From: Alphaproteobacteria bacterium
GTDB lineage: Bacteria > Pseudomonadota > Alphaproteobacteria > Rhizobiales > Methyloligellaceae
Direction: 5' to 3'
DNA: 64,000 nt
Assembly (NCBI GenBank): GCA_016869535.1
Contig: VGDX01000010.1
Coordinates: forward strand, 44,040-108,039
The translations under genes were made by a program, and so were the position numbers. Numbering within the stretch: position 1 is the first letter of the stretch; every line of letters begins with the position of its first letter. Below the pieces are notes generated by a model. The model saw only the letters and a program-made list of their open reading frames with translations, was not told the origin of the DNA and did not search any database. Shown piece by piece: positions 45,332-56,411 of this stretch.

Positions 45332-45380
45332 CCCCCTCACGCCCGTCAGGGAGGAGGGGGCCTTAGGCTGGGGGAGCCTA
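45332..45380 (-). terminator. Two hairpins between the GPR-like gene and fdsG
   Basis: CCCCCTC (45332-45338) pairs with GAGGGGG (45354-45360), and TAGGCT (45364-45369) with AGCCTA (45375-45380). The T-rich tail on the minus strand is weak (TCAATCTTTT), so this may be a terminator for the gene ending at 45390. Confidence 0.4.
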
Positions 45381-45389
45381 GTCTTTAGT

Positions 45390-48300
45390 TTAACGCAGGC
45401 GTCCGCTTGCATGCGCAAGCAGGAGATAGACGCGTCCCGACTCGGACGTCAGATAACTGTTGGTCATATGGCCGCCGGGATCGGATTGCTCGGCCTCGCC
45501 CAGCATCCGCTCATAATCGGCCATGTAGCGATCCACGTTGGTACGGAAATCGCCTTCGCGCTGGTAACGGACGGAAATCTCTTCATAGGCCGCCTGGCCT
45601 TCATTCCCATAGATATGACGGCCGAGCACACCCTGCTCACCCGCGCGGAGCCGCTGCCAGACATCGGCCGCGGTATGATAATCGACGGCGCGCGCGAGTT
45701 CATCGAGGCGTAACTGGCCGCTCGGCGTGGTCACCGACGCAGGTCGTGGAGCATAGCTTTGTCCAAGGCTTCCCGTGCCGGCGAGCTGCTCGGCCAGACT
45801 GCCGGTGATGTTGTCGATATCTGCCGGAGAGGACACTTGCCGTCCGCGCGTATCGAATGTCGGCATCGGCGGCAGGCCGTAATCACCGGACGACTGAGGC
45901 TGCCCATAATTTTGACTCGGCGGAGCCGGAGGCGGGGGTGGAGGTGGTGGCTGCCTGTACAGGTCGGACCCATTGCCCGGCGCCGGCCGTGACAATACGG
46001 GGGTGATCGCCTCGATCTCCCGCAACTGATCGGTCAGCGCCTTGCGGATGGCCGTGGTCGCTTGCGCCGTTTGCTCGGGCAAGGACTCAAGCCGCTTCTG
46101 CATATCCTGACGCAGCGAATCGAGATCGCTCGCCGTACGCTGCGCCACCTCGCGCATGCCGCGTGTGGTGCCGTCGAACTGGCCGCGCATCTGCTCGAGC
46201 TGCCGGCCGATCTGGGTGATGACGGTTTCGAAGCTGCTCTTGAGGTCGCCGACCGCGCGCGCGGTGTGGGTTTGCGCTTCCTCGCGCAACCGCTCGATCT
46301 GGGCAAGCGCCTGCTGCGCGCCGCCGGCCGTGTCGCGGGCGAGCGCCGTGCTCACCTGCTTCGCCCGGTTTTCCGCCTGGCTCATCGCATTCTCGACCAT
46401 GCCGGCGTAGTTGCGCATGGTGCTGTCGAGATCCTGCGCCTTGGTGTTGACCGTGGCGAGTAGGGCGAGGATTGCCTGATGCCTGTTCTCCAGAATCGAA
46501 TCGATCTTGGCATTCGAGGAGTCGAGCGCCTTTGCCGCGGTGAGAATGGCCTGGCCTTGGCTCTCGAAACGCTGGGTGAGGCCGTGGATCTGCTCGAGCA
46601 GAGCCCGCGACACCTCGCGCAAATTCTGCGTCTGACCGGTGAGGACGCTGACAGCTTCCCGCGACTGGGCGCCGACCTGATCCGCGGTCTGCTTGATCAT
46701 CGCCGAATTGTTGGCGAGCACCTGATTGAGCACCGCCGTTTGCTGTCCGAAGGCCGACTCCGTGGCGCGTGCATGTTCGCCGAGCATCCTGTCGGTTTCG
46801 ATCGCACGCTGGCTGAAGGTGACGTCGATCGCCTGGAGCCGCTCGGCAAGCGCCGAAATGACGGCCTGGGCGCGATCGGACATGGTCTTGTCGAGCGCCG
46901 AAGTCTGCTGGCTGATGGCGGCTTCCAATGACTGCACGCGCTGCAGCAATCCGTTGGTGAAGCTCTCGGCACGCTCGGCCAGCGTCCGGTCGAGCGAGAT
47001 GGCGCCTTGATTCACCGAAGAGATGAACTGCGATGTGCGGTCCTGGAGCAGCTTGTCGATAGCCGCGGTACGCTGATCCGCCGTCTCGGCCAGGTTGGCG
47101 GCGCTGTCGCCGATCGCGGTCGCCAGAGCGTTGGTGCGCTCCTGCAACGTCTTTTCGAGGACCACTGCGCCTTGCGAAACGAGATGGGTGAAGGCTTCCG
47201 TCCGCTCCTTGAGCGTCTTGTCGAGGGCATCCGCGCCCTTGCCGATCGAAGCGGCCATGGCCTCGGTGCGCTCCTGCAAGGTCTTGTCGAGAATGACGAC
47301 ACCTTGCGAAACGAGATGCGTGAAACCTTCGGTGCGATCCTTCAATGTCCCATCGATAATGATGGCGCCTTGCGCCACGGAATTCTCAAGACCCTTGATG
47401 CGCTCGGCAAGCGAGGACTGGAGGGCTTCGGTGCGCTCCCTCATGGTTTTGTCGAGAGCGGTCGTACGCTGTGAAACGACGTTCTCGAGCGCCGCAAGAT
47501 TTTGCGTGGCGCCTTCGATCACTTGCGTCAGGCGGGTCTGTTCCTTGCTCAAGCGCTCAAACAGACCCGGTACGATCTCGGCAACCTTGGTCTGTGCCCG
47601 ATGCACCTGATCGGCGGCTTCGCTCGATCGGGAAACGAGAAGTTCGGTCAGTTGTGTGCCGCGTTCGGCGAGCTTCTTGTCGATATTGGTGCTGGCGATG
47701 GAAATATCGCGCGCGATTTGTGTGCCAACCCCCTTCAAAGCCTCGCTGACCCGCTGGCTGTTGTTGATGAGGGCCTCGCGCTCGGTTGAAAGTTCGCTGA
47801 TCAGGTTCCTGACGCGCAGCTCGTTCTCGCCGTAAGACCGCTCGAGCGCGGCGACTTCACTATGCACCATGGCTTCGAGCTCGCTGGCCCGGCCAATGGC
47901 GCGGGAGATGGCGTCGTTCATGGCCGCCACCTGCCGGCGGATGGTCTGGCCGACTGAGGCGACCGATTGTTCGGCGAGCCGGTCCGGCTCGGCAAGTCGC
48001 ACGGCGACCTCGGTCATGGCCGAAGCCATCAGGCGCAGTTCCTGCGCGCGCCATACGAGCAGCGCGAGGAACCAGAAAATGACGATCGGAATGAAAATGG
48101 CAATCGCCGCGGTCAGGCCCTGGCTGCTGGTAAACAGTCCGGACAGTCCGGCTTCGCCGGAGACCATGCCGACGGTGAACATGCTGCCGATGACGAACCA
48201 GACAACGGAGGCGATCGCCGCCAACAGGAATGGTGTCCGCGACGGTCTTTGCTGAAGGGCATAGATCAGCGCGCCGATCGAGGGCACGTCGTCATTGGCG

Positions 48301-48677
48301 GGAGGCACAAGTCTGCGTTGCGGCGCGGGCCCTGCCGGCCGGCGCGTCTTGATGAATTGCCGGGGTGCCGGAGCTGGCGGGATTTCGGGCTGTTCGGGGG
48401 CGCGCGCTTGCGCGGGTTTGGCCTCCTCACGGATCGGCTCTGCACCCCGTGACCCTTCGCTCTTCGTCTCGCTGCGGCGCGGTTCATCCCGGCGCTGCTG
48501 CTCGGCCTTGAGCCGTTCGGCCAAGGTCGAGCGTTTCGGATCTAGGCTACGGTCGAGAGTCGAAGCTTCGCCGGATTTTCGGTCGGCCCCACGCGTGATC
48601 GTCTCGATGGGGCTTTTGCTTTCGTCGTTAGTTCCCAGAGTCGCTTTCTCAGGCGACTTTGCTTGCTCTTGCGCCAT
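45390..48677 (-). CDS. GPR/RgsE-like growth-pole coiled-coil protein with 11/22-residue repeats
   Basis: 1,095 residues from the ATG at 48677, with a GAGGAA ribosome-binding site. Residues 1-130 are charged and Pro-rich. Two membrane helices lie at about 150-172 and 188-209. A coiled-coil body follows. Residues 410-640 are repeats of the form KTLxERTEAxxxxxxxGAxxLD, with K or equivalent at 410, 443, 465, 487, 509, 531, 542, 564 and 597: all spacings are multiples of 11. This apolipoprotein-like pattern plus the two helices fits GPR of Agrobacterium and RgsE of Sinorhizobium, which are about twice as long. The Pro-rich stretch near residue 915-945 (RQPPPPPPPPAPP) and a final region complete it. 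Annotation pipelines often call it kinesin-like, which is not supported. Confidence 0.8.
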   Translation of the reverse strand: MAQEQAKSPEKATLGTNDESKSPIETITRGADRKSGEASTLDRSLDPKRSTLAERLKAEQQRRDEPRRSETKSEGSRGAEPIREEAKPAQARAPEQPEIPPAPAPRQFIKTRRPAGPAPQRRLVPPANDDVPSIGALIYALQQRPSRTPFLLAAIASVVWFVIGSMFTVGMVSGEAGLSGLFTSSQGLTAAIAIFIPIVIFWFLALLVWRAQELRLMASAMTEVAVRLAEPDRLAEQSVASVGQTIRRQVAAMNDAISRAIGRASELEAMVHSEVAALERSYGENELRVRNLISELSTEREALINNSQRVSEALKGVGTQIARDISIASTNIDKKLAERGTQLTELLVSRSSEAADQVHRAQTKVAEIVPGLFERLSKEQTRLTQVIEGATQNLAALENVVSQRTTALDKTMRERTEALQSSLAERIKGLENSVAQGAIIIDGTLKDRTEGFTHLVSQGVVILDKTLQERTEAMAASIGKGADALDKTLKERTEAFTHLVSQGAVVLEKTLQERTNALATAIGDSAANLAETADQRTAAIDKLLQDRTSQFISSVNQGAISLDRTLAERAESFTNGLLQRVQSLEAAISQQTSALDKTMSDRAQAVISALAERLQAIDVTFSQRAIETDRMLGEHARATESAFGQQTAVLNQVLANNSAMIKQTADQVGAQSREAVSVLTGQTQNLREVSRALLEQIHGLTQRFESQGQAILTAAKALDSSNAKIDSILENRHQAILALLATVNTKAQDLDSTMRNYAGMVENAMSQAENRAKQVSTALARDTAGGAQQALAQIERLREEAQTHTARAVGDLKSSFETVITQIGRQLEQMRGQFDGTTRGMREVAQRTASDLDSLRQDMQKRLESLPEQTAQATTAIRKALTDQLREIEAITPVLSRPAPGNGSDLYRQPPPPPPPPAPPSQNYGQPQSSGDYGLPPMPTFDTRGRQVSSPADIDNITGSLAEQLAGTGSLGQSYAPRPASVTTPSGQLRLDELARAVDYHTAADVWQRLRAGEQGVLGRHIYGNEGQAAYEEISVRYQREGDFRTNVDRYMADYERMLGEAEQSDPGGHMTNSYLTSESGRVYLLLAHASGRLR

Positions 48678-49053
48678 AACGCGTTCCTCGCACCCCACTT
48701 CTAACCACGAGAGAAATTGGGCGCCTCTGCACAAAAACCCGCCAGTGGCGACGCAAGAACGTCTGCGACACGTAAGGTCCAGACGCATGCGTCCTAGCGG
48801 GAACGCCTAACTTCCGAGCCAGACACTACCCGGAAGCGCCCCCGACGCATTCCCCCTAACTGTCATCATCGTTAACGAATTTTTAGGACTAAAAAAAGCT
48901 TAATCGAATGCCATGGTTGATGCGGGATAAGGCCCTCGAATTTCTGATCAATTTTACCGTGCTTCGGGGTCAAATCACCCAACGGCCAGGCAACCCAGTT
49001 GTAGGAATTGGGCAGTTCTGTCCTAGAGGGTGGGTTACGGGGGGAGAATGAGA

Positions 49054-49446
49054 ATGGCGGCCAAGCCGGCGATATGGGCCAAAACGGACACTAAACCGAC
49101 CAAGAATTCCCCCCGGCATGTCGATCTGGTGCATCTCTCGCGCTATACGCTGGGCGACGTTGCTCTCGAGCGCGAGGTCCTCCGGCTCTTCTGCACCCAG
49201 TCCTTTCTCTGCCTTGACCAGCTGCGAGCCGCTCAATCCGTCAAGGACTGGATCGATGCCGCCCACTCGCTCAAAGGTTCGGCCCGTGCCATTGGCGCCT
49301 GGGGCGTAGCCGAGGCGGCCGAGCGTGCCGAAGCCCTGCATGAGGAGGATTTGACGCACTCCCGGTCTCAACATCTTGCCGGGATTGACGCAGTCTTACG
49401 CGAAACCCATGTCTTTATCGCCGAATTGCTCGCGGATCGCCGGTAA
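49054..49446 (+). CDS. Stand-alone Hpt (histidine phosphotransfer) domain protein
   Basis: 130 residues from the ATG seven bases after GGGGAG. The Hpt signature is AAHSLKGSARAIGAWGVAEAAE; the phosphorylated His is in AHSLKGSA at about residue 71. It has no kinase or receiver domain, so it relays phosphate between partners made elsewhere. It is divergent from the GPR-like gene with 376 bases between starts. Members in Hyphomicrobiales have been linked to polarity and cell-cycle relays, but a direct partner is not shown here. Confidence 0.88.
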   Translation: MAAKPAIWAKTDTKPTKNSPRHVDLVHLSRYTLGDVALEREVLRLFCTQSFLCLDQLRAAQSVKDWIDAAHSLKGSARAIGAWGVAEAAERAEALHEEDLTHSRSQHLAGIDAVLRETHVFIAELLADRR

Positions 49447-49461
49447 AGCGTATTGAGATAA

Positions 49462-50961
<1,500 letters not shown>

Positions 50962-50965
50962 GGTC

Positions 50966-51907
50966 TCAGGCGAGCGAGCGGTAGAGAACGACCTCGTAAG
51001 GACTGAACAACCTCATCTTGAGGCGCTGTTGCAGGGGCAGTTCGAGCCGCATGAACGCCCCGCTTTTTTCCATGAGATCGGCGACCTCGGGCGGGTCGAT
51101 GAGAACGACATAAAGTCGGCGGGGTTTCTGCCGATAAGACACGACGATGTTGTGCAGGACCTCGGCGAAAACCTCGCGTGAGAACGGGCTGAAGAAATAG
51201 TGCAAAGTCTCGCCCTCGGGCGGCCCGACCTCGCTTGCGTCTCCCAGCACACACTCCACGTTGCGGCACTTCATGCGCGAGCGCGGATATTGCTGGATGT
51301 TCATGATGGCGTCGTCATGCAGTTCCTCGGCGAATTCGATGCCGCCGATCGCCTGGAAGGGATGCTCGGAGGCGAGCAGCAGCACGCGTCCCTTTCCCGC
51401 GCCATGATCGACGAAGGTCAGACGCGAGAAATCGTATTCGATCGCGCCGAGAACCCACTCGAATAGTTTGCAAGGCGTCGGGCGGTAGTCGTGGCCATGT
51501 TCCCGGTTGTGGCTGCGTATGGTCAGGTTGGCGAGTCTCACCCGCTTCTTGGTTGGCACGAAGAACAGCTGCTCGGTCGGTGGATCGAGCACAAATTCAT
51601 GCAGCCAGAAAAGATAATTCAGGTAATCCTGCTTCAGCCGGTCGGGATGCGCCCGCTCCTTGATCTTAGCGCCGGTACGCTCGAGTTTGGGCTGCACCGT
51701 GTCGCGACTGATCTCAGCAACAGGCGACGAGATTCCCGTGCCGGGAACGGCAGCGGCCGTGTTCTGGCTTGCGGCTGTGGCCGCCAGCTGTGCGATGCGC
51801 TCGGCGACGCGGCTCTTGGGACTTGTGGCCATATCCTTGACGCCTCGTTGCGACGGTACGGTGGCCTGCGACTCCAATCGTTCGGAGCGTGGGGGTACCA
51901 CCGGCAT
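50966..51907 (-). CDS. Class I SAM-dependent methyltransferase
   Basis: 313 residues from the ATG at 51907, eight bases after GAGGG (ATG at 51832 is the alternative). Residues 1-110 are low-complexity. The SAM-binding motif I reads LTFVDHGAGKGRVLLLASEHPF at about residue 180, followed by GGIEFAEELHDDAI (motif II) and CVLGDASEV (motif III). The VDHGAGKGR motif suggests a DOT1-like/class I fold. The target is unknown. It ends five bases from the convergent ferredoxin reductase. Confidence 0.82.
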   Translation of the reverse strand: MPVVPPRSERLESQATVPSQRGVKDMATSPKSRVAERIAQLAATAASQNTAAAVPGTGISSPVAEISRDTVQPKLERTGAKIKERAHPDRLKQDYLNYLFWLHEFVLDPPTEQLFFVPTKKRVRLANLTIRSHNREHGHDYRPTPCKLFEWVLGAIEYDFSRLTFVDHGAGKGRVLLLASEHPFQAIGGIEFAEELHDDAIMNIQQYPRSRMKCRNVECVLGDASEVGPPEGETLHYFFSPFSREVFAEVLHNIVVSYRQKPRRLYVVLIDPPEVADLMEKSGAFMRLELPLQQRLKMRLFSPYEVVLYRSLA

Positions 51908-52043
51908 TGGCAAAGCCCTCTGACTAACAAAACTCAGGATATTGAATGCTGACGCGAGACCTCGCCCCCAAACGTAATTTGGTCCGGTCCGAGTGTCAGG
52001 CAAATTTGCTATCTCCCTGATTTATGTGGAATTCAAGGCACGC

Positions 52044-52493
52044 CTAGCGTGCCATGCGGGCCTTGGGACTGAAATCGCCAGCGAGATAGCGGTTGAGATC
52101 GGTGCGGATGGCCGTGGTCCGCTCCTTGTTACAATAGGCGAGATTGTCCTTGATGGTCTCCAACGTTGATTGGCGCGTATAGTCGTAGGCTTCCTGGACC
52201 TTCTTCATCTGCTGCGGCGAGATGCCGGTGCTGGCTTCGGCGGCGAGATAGTTCGACCTGAGCTGATCGGGGTTGAAGATAAAGCCGCAGTGACTTGCTC
52301 GCGCCGAGGTCCAGCCCACCTGAACGGGCCGCGCCAGGGGATCGCTCGGTTTCATAAAACGCGCCTCCTTATCGCTCGATGCGCCGGGAGACGTCCTGAT
52401 GCTGCTGACGCTACTGCAGCCGGGAACGGCCGCAAGCGCCAGAAGCGCGGCGACGGCAAGTCTGAACGGGAAGGTTGGGCGGACCGCTGTCAT
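52044..52493 (-). CDS. Small lipoprotein, unknown function
   Basis: 149 residues with a lipoprotein signal (LAVAALLALAAVPGC, Cys at about residue 26). The mature part has a conserved-looking GWTSARASHCGFIFNPDQLRSNY and a helical second half containing KKVQEAYDYTRQSTLETIKDN, with three Cys in all. No family was recognised. The hairpin-rich region begins about 60 bases upstream. Confidence 0.75.
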   Translation of the reverse strand: MTAVRPTFPFRLAVAALLALAAVPGCSSVSSIRTSPGASSDKEARFMKPSDPLARPVQVGWTSARASHCGFIFNPDQLRSNYLAAEASTGISPQQMKKVQEAYDYTRQSTLETIKDNLAYCNKERTTAIRTDLNRYLAGDFSPKARMAR

Positions 52494-53145
52494 GGCGGGC
52501 CGATCTTAGCGATCGTTGGCCACGGCCTAAAGGGGCGCAAAAAACAGGAAAGGCGGAGCTTTGGGGCCCCGCCTCCCTGTGCGATCTCGGCCTCACGCCC
52601 GTTCGGGACGCTCAGTCGTATCGCGAGACCTTTCGGTCTCTGGATCACGCGCCTTCTTTGCGGTTTCCCGCAAAGCGGCGGCGCGACCCGGCCGCAGCCC
52701 TTGTTTAGCGTCGCGTTGCTACGACGGGGTTCCGGCCCTGGCCGGGCTGGAACCGCAACAGCGATGGGATTTGTGACGCGAAGAACCCTAGCAGCCTCGC
52801 CTTACGGTATGCGGTCAAGGCCGCTAGACCGTAGCGCTTCGCGCTTACTCGTCCCTTCGCCTTTAGCCGCCCATGGCATTGGACGACCGCGGGCTTGCCT
52901 GCCCTCGCGAGCCTTCCGATTGTTTCCCGGAGTCTTCGGATTTCTCCGCAGACACCTTCCACAACCGGACTACTCACAGGGGAAGCATACATGATGACAT
53001 CGTGTGTGCACGAGAGGGGAAGCGCTTATCCCCACTATCCACCATGCCGCGTGATCCCGGCGAGAGTCATGTTGCGCCGCACAGGAGTTTCCCTTGTCCC
53101 CCAAGCCCGGTATGCTTCGAGTGAGTCGCGCGGGAGGCCTCGCGC
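52494..53145. other. Hairpin-rich intergenic region with no convincing gene
   Basis: 652 bases. Between 52551 and 52833 there are five strong stem-loops: AGGCGG/CCGCCT (52551-52574), GAGACC/GGTCTC (52625-52640), CTTTGCGG/CCGCAAAG (52656-52675), GGTTCC/GGAACC (52728-52754) and TACGGT/ACCGTA (52803-52833). Reading frames across it on both strands have biased composition and no recognisable domain. The last 300 bases show no clear structure. Confidence 0.5.
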
Positions 53146-53985
53146 GTGCAATGCGGCAAACTTTGCGGGTCGCACATTATGCGTGCCGTGGGAAACCACT
53201 GTAGCACCCGTACGATCAGTCTAGCGTTGGCTGCGGGTTCGATTGCCTTAGGGGCTGCGCTGATGCTCGGCATCGGCGCGGTCTCGGTCGAGCGCGCCCA
53301 TGTCCCGATTGCCGAGGAGGACTCAATCCCGCCAACGGGACCAGGCGGCGAGACCGTCATGTCCAAGCTCGATCAGGACGGGCTGACGTCAACGGCGCAG
53401 GCCTCTGCCGACGAGCCGAGCCTCAAGGGCCTTGGCGGCGACATTCCCTGGGAGCGCGCGACTGAACCGGCAAACGCCACGCCTAAGCCCGTGACCAGGG
53501 CATTGGCCCAAACCGCCACCGCGACCAACGCGCTGCCCTGGGATGCCATCGAGCCCGTGCCGTTCCAGCAGCCGGTCACCAACGATACCGTGAAACGCAA
53601 GACATCAGAGCCCGAATCTAAAACGGCGGCCCAAGTGCCGGCAGCCCAATTGCCGAAGATCGATGTGCCGGCGAGCGGCGACGTGGGGCGTTGGGTCAAG
53701 GCGAAGGCGAAGGCGCTAAAGGGCGAGAATCGCGGCCGTCCCATCTATCATTTCGAGTTTTGGCTCGATGCGCCGGCCGAGATCAAGAAGCGGCTCGTTG
53801 CCGTCGCCTACGATTTCAACACGCCCGCCATGATGCCGCGATCGCAGACATCGAACGAGGAAAAGACCGGCTTTCGTATCAGCGTCGGCGGCTTGGCCTG
53901 CTCCGACAATGTCACCGTGACGCTCCAATTCGATGACGGCAGCACGCAGCAAGCCGAGGTCGACGGCTGCCGGCTAGTAAGCTGA
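53146..53985 (+). CDS. Membrane-anchored protein with pYEATS-like C-terminal domain
   Basis: 279 residues from the GTG at 53146, eight bases after GGGAGG. A membrane helix at residues 24-46 (ISLALAAGSIALGAALMLGIG) precedes a Pro/Thr/Ala-rich linker of about 130 residues. The C-terminal 100 residues (RPIYHFEFWLDAPAEIKKRLVAVAYDFN ... FRISVGGLACSDNVTVTLQFDDGSTQQ) match the prokaryotic YEATS pattern. It overlaps the convergent TIGR01620 gene by 12 bases. The function of such domains in bacteria is not established. Confidence 0.7.
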   Translation: MQCGKLCGSHIMRAVGNHCSTRTISLALAAGSIALGAALMLGIGAVSVERAHVPIAEEDSIPPTGPGGETVMSKLDQDGLTSTAQASADEPSLKGLGGDIPWERATEPANATPKPVTRALAQTATATNALPWDAIEPVPFQQPVTNDTVKRKTSEPESKTAAQVPAAQLPKIDVPASGDVGRWVKAKAKALKGENRGRPIYHFEFWLDAPAEIKKRLVAVAYDFNTPAMMPRSQTSNEEKTGFRISVGGLACSDNVTVTLQFDDGSTQQAEVDGCRLVS

Positions 53986-54957
53986 GCGCATGCCGGCGAC
54001 TTCCGCGACCAGCTCACGGAAGCGCGGCCGCTGGCTTTCGAGATAGGGCATTGGCCGGCACACATCGATGGCGGCAATGCCGACACGGGTCGTCAGCGCG
54101 CCGTTGAACAGACCTTCGCCGAGTCTTGCCGAAAGTTTTGCCGTCAAGCCGTGGCCGATGACCTGATGGATCACGTCGTCGCCGATGGCGATGCCGCCTG
54201 TGAGCACGATATGAGTCACCACCATGCGTGCGAGCTTAAGGAGTGACAACGTGCCCGGCCGGGCGCCGTAGAGCGTGGCGAGACGGCGCAGCATGCGTAA
54301 ATTTTCCGCGCCGACGAACAGCATGTCGATGACAGCGCCTGGGCTGACCGCAGTCACCACCGAGACACGCTTGGCGGAGGAGGCCACGATGCCGCGCGCC
54401 ACGGGATCGAGCGGCGCCACCAGCGTGCGCTCGGTCAATCGAAGCAGTTCCTCAGCATCCATGATGTCGTGCTCATGCTCGGCGAGACGTTCTAGTCCCC
54501 AGGCGACATCCTTGCGTCCCGCATAGAGTCGCTTGAGCCGCGACGCGACATCGATGGCGAGCGCCTTGTCGTTCTGGCGCGCGGCGCTGTCGGCCTCGTG
54601 CCGGATCTTGCCGAGACGTCCTAATCGCGCGAGTCCTGCGACCTCGCGCAGAATGAGCATCACCAGCGCGAGCACCACGACTCCCAACAGCCCGGCGGCG
54701 ATCCAGCCGATCCAGTCGTCGCGCGCGATCAGCGAGACCACCCAGTCATAGAGCCAGATCGAGGCGATGAGACTTACGAGCGCGGCAAGCGCGCCGAGGA
54801 AGAGGCTTCCCCAGCGAAGCCCGCGCCCGAGATCGGGCATGGTGCGGGCGCGCGTCATCGGTATGGGTTCGGTACCGGGGGGCGAGGCGGCGGGTGGCAC
54901 GAAGACCTCGACCTCCGCCACGCGGAAGGCGGCCGGCTTACGCTTGCTCTTGCTCAT
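53974..54957 (-). CDS. TIGR01620/YcjF-family inner-membrane protein
   Basis: 327 residues from the ATG overlapping the ycjX stop; the longer frame is a shadow of ycjX. Two membrane helices lie near residues 65-85 and 95-118 (GSLFLGALAALVSLIASIWLYDW, WIAAGLLGVVVLALVMLILREVAG). The DUF697-type C-terminal domain contains AVSPGAVIDMLFVGAENLRML and AKLSARLGEGLFNGALTTRVG. It forms a constant pair with YcjX in alphaproteobacteria; a stress-related role is assumed. Confidence 0.92.
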   Translation of the reverse strand: MSKSKRKPAAFRVAEVEVFVPPAASPPGTEPIPMTRARTMPDLGRGLRWGSLFLGALAALVSLIASIWLYDWVVSLIARDDWIGWIAAGLLGVVVLALVMLILREVAGLARLGRLGKIRHEADSAARQNDKALAIDVASRLKRLYAGRKDVAWGLERLAEHEHDIMDAEELLRLTERTLVAPLDPVARGIVASSAKRVSVVTAVSPGAVIDMLFVGAENLRMLRRLATLYGARPGTLSLLKLARMVVTHIVLTGGIAIGDDVIHQVIGHGLTAKLSARLGEGLFNGALTTRVGIAAIDVCRPMPYLESQRPRFRELVAEVAGMRSAY

Positions 54958-56411
54958 GCGAGGTGGTCTCCGATCAGGGTCTCGATGGCGCGATCTAGCC
55001 GGATATTTGGGAACGGCGCGAAGCCGCCGCCAGGGAGTTCCACGGGATTGGGTGGACGAAAACGCACGAAGCGCATCTCGCCATGCTCGGTGTGCCAGCC
55101 CTTGAGGGCGAGGTCCGGATCTTTGGGAAGGTCGCCCGGAAAGATGGCGAATTCCTCGCTGCCGTCGAAAGTTCGCCGGCCAATGATCTCGCCGGGCAGC
55201 GGATAGCCGATGATGCAAGGCAGCGTCTCGCCGTTTCTTTTTGCCGTCCCTTCGCGTGTGGCGCGCACGGCGGCCATGGCCAGCACCTTCATTTCGGCGC
55301 CGGCAAACTCCGCCCGCGCCATGGCCCGGCCAGTGAGCCGCGCGAGAATGGCCTCCAACCGGTCATGGCTTTGCTGATGCAGATGATCCGCCTTGGTGGC
55401 GGCGAGCACGATACGATCGATGCGCGGCGCGAACAGGCTTGACCACAAACTGTTGGCGCCGGTGCGGAAGCATTCGAGGATCTCGGTCATGGCGCGTTCG
55501 AGATCGCTGACCGCTTCCTCCCCGCCATTCAATGCCGCCAGCACATCGACCAGCACGATCTGCCGATCGAGCCGCGCGAAATGGTGATGGAAGAATGGCC
55601 GCACCACATGCGCCTTGTAGGCCTCGAAGCGGCGCGCCATCATCGCCCAGAGCGAGCCGCGCGCGAAGTCCGCTTCTCCTTGCGCATCGAGCGGCGCGAA
55701 AGTGAGCGCCGGCGAGCCTTCGAGATCGCCCGGCATAAGGAAGCGTCCGGGCGGCAGGGTGGACAGCGCATAGCGGTCAGCGCGCGCCTCGCGCAGATAG
55801 GCCTTGAAGAGTTGTGACAACTTCGCCGCCAAAGCCTCGTCCGCGGGTGCGGCAGGATCGGTGGTGGCAAGAGCCTGGTGCCAGTCCTTGGCGGCCTTCT
55901 TGCGGCTTGCTACACGGCTTTGCGCCAGTGCGCTGCGCGACCATTCTTGGTAGTCGAGACGCAGTAGCGGCAGGTCGAGCAGCCACTCGCCGGGATAGTC
56001 GACGATGTCGACATGAAGCCGCTCGCGTCCGAGCTGCCGTTTCCAGAAACGGGTCGAAGCATATTCTAGCGTCAGCCTGAGTTGGCTGATGCGGCGCGTG
56101 CTCTCAGGCCAGCTTGGCGGATCGCCGGTAAGGTCGGCGAGATGCGTCTCGTATTCGAATCGCGGCACAACATCATCAGGTTGCGGCTCGAGATAGACGC
56201 GCAATAGACGCCCTTGCGCCGCGGCGTCGAAAAAGGGGAGCCGCGCGCCGGCCATGAGATTGTGCACGAGCGCGGTGATGAACACCGTTTTGCCGGAACG
56301 CGCGAGCCCGGTGACGCCGAGACGCACCGTTGGCGTTATCAGGCTCGAGGCGTAATCGCCAAGGTTGCGAAAGGCGTCCCCCGCGGCATGGGTATAAGTG
56401 GCAATCGGCAC
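54954..56411 (-). CDS. YcjX-family GTP-binding protein
   Basis: 485-residue P-loop NTPase with Walker A GVTGLARSGKTVF at about residues 31-43 and Walker-B-like HVDIVDYPGEWLLDLPL near residue 130. The Pro-rich insertions and WSSLFAPRIDRIVLAATKADHLHQQ (nucleotide specificity ATKAD) are typical. It overlaps the TIGR01620 gene by four bases. In E. coli ycjX-ycjF are in the psp stress regulon; no psp genes are seen here. Confidence 0.92.
   Translation of the reverse strand: MPIATYTHAAGDAFRNLGDYASSLITPTVRLGVTGLARSGKTVFITALVHNLMAGARLPFFDAAAQGRLLRVYLEPQPDDVVPRFEYETHLADLTGDPPSWPESTRRISQLRLTLEYASTRFWKRQLGRERLHVDIVDYPGEWLLDLPLLRLDYQEWSRSALAQSRVASRKKAAKDWHQALATTDPAAPADEALAAKLSQLFKAYLREARADRYALSTLPPGRFLMPGDLEGSPALTFAPLDAQGEADFARGSLWAMMARRFEAYKAHVVRPFFHHHFARLDRQIVLVDVLAALNGGEEAVSDLERAMTEILECFRTGANSLWSSLFAPRIDRIVLAATKADHLHQQSHDRLEAILARLTGRAMARAEFAGAEMKVLAMAAVRATREGTAKRNGETLPCIIGYPLPGEIIGRRTFDGSEEFAIFPGDLPKDPDLALKGWHTEHGEMRFVRFRPPNPVELPGGGFAPFPNIRLDRAIETLIGDHLA

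Noticed and set aside
52705..52992. 95-residue minus-strand frame in the hairpin-rich region
   Set aside because: Its composition follows the hairpins, no domain is visible and no ribosome-binding site was found.
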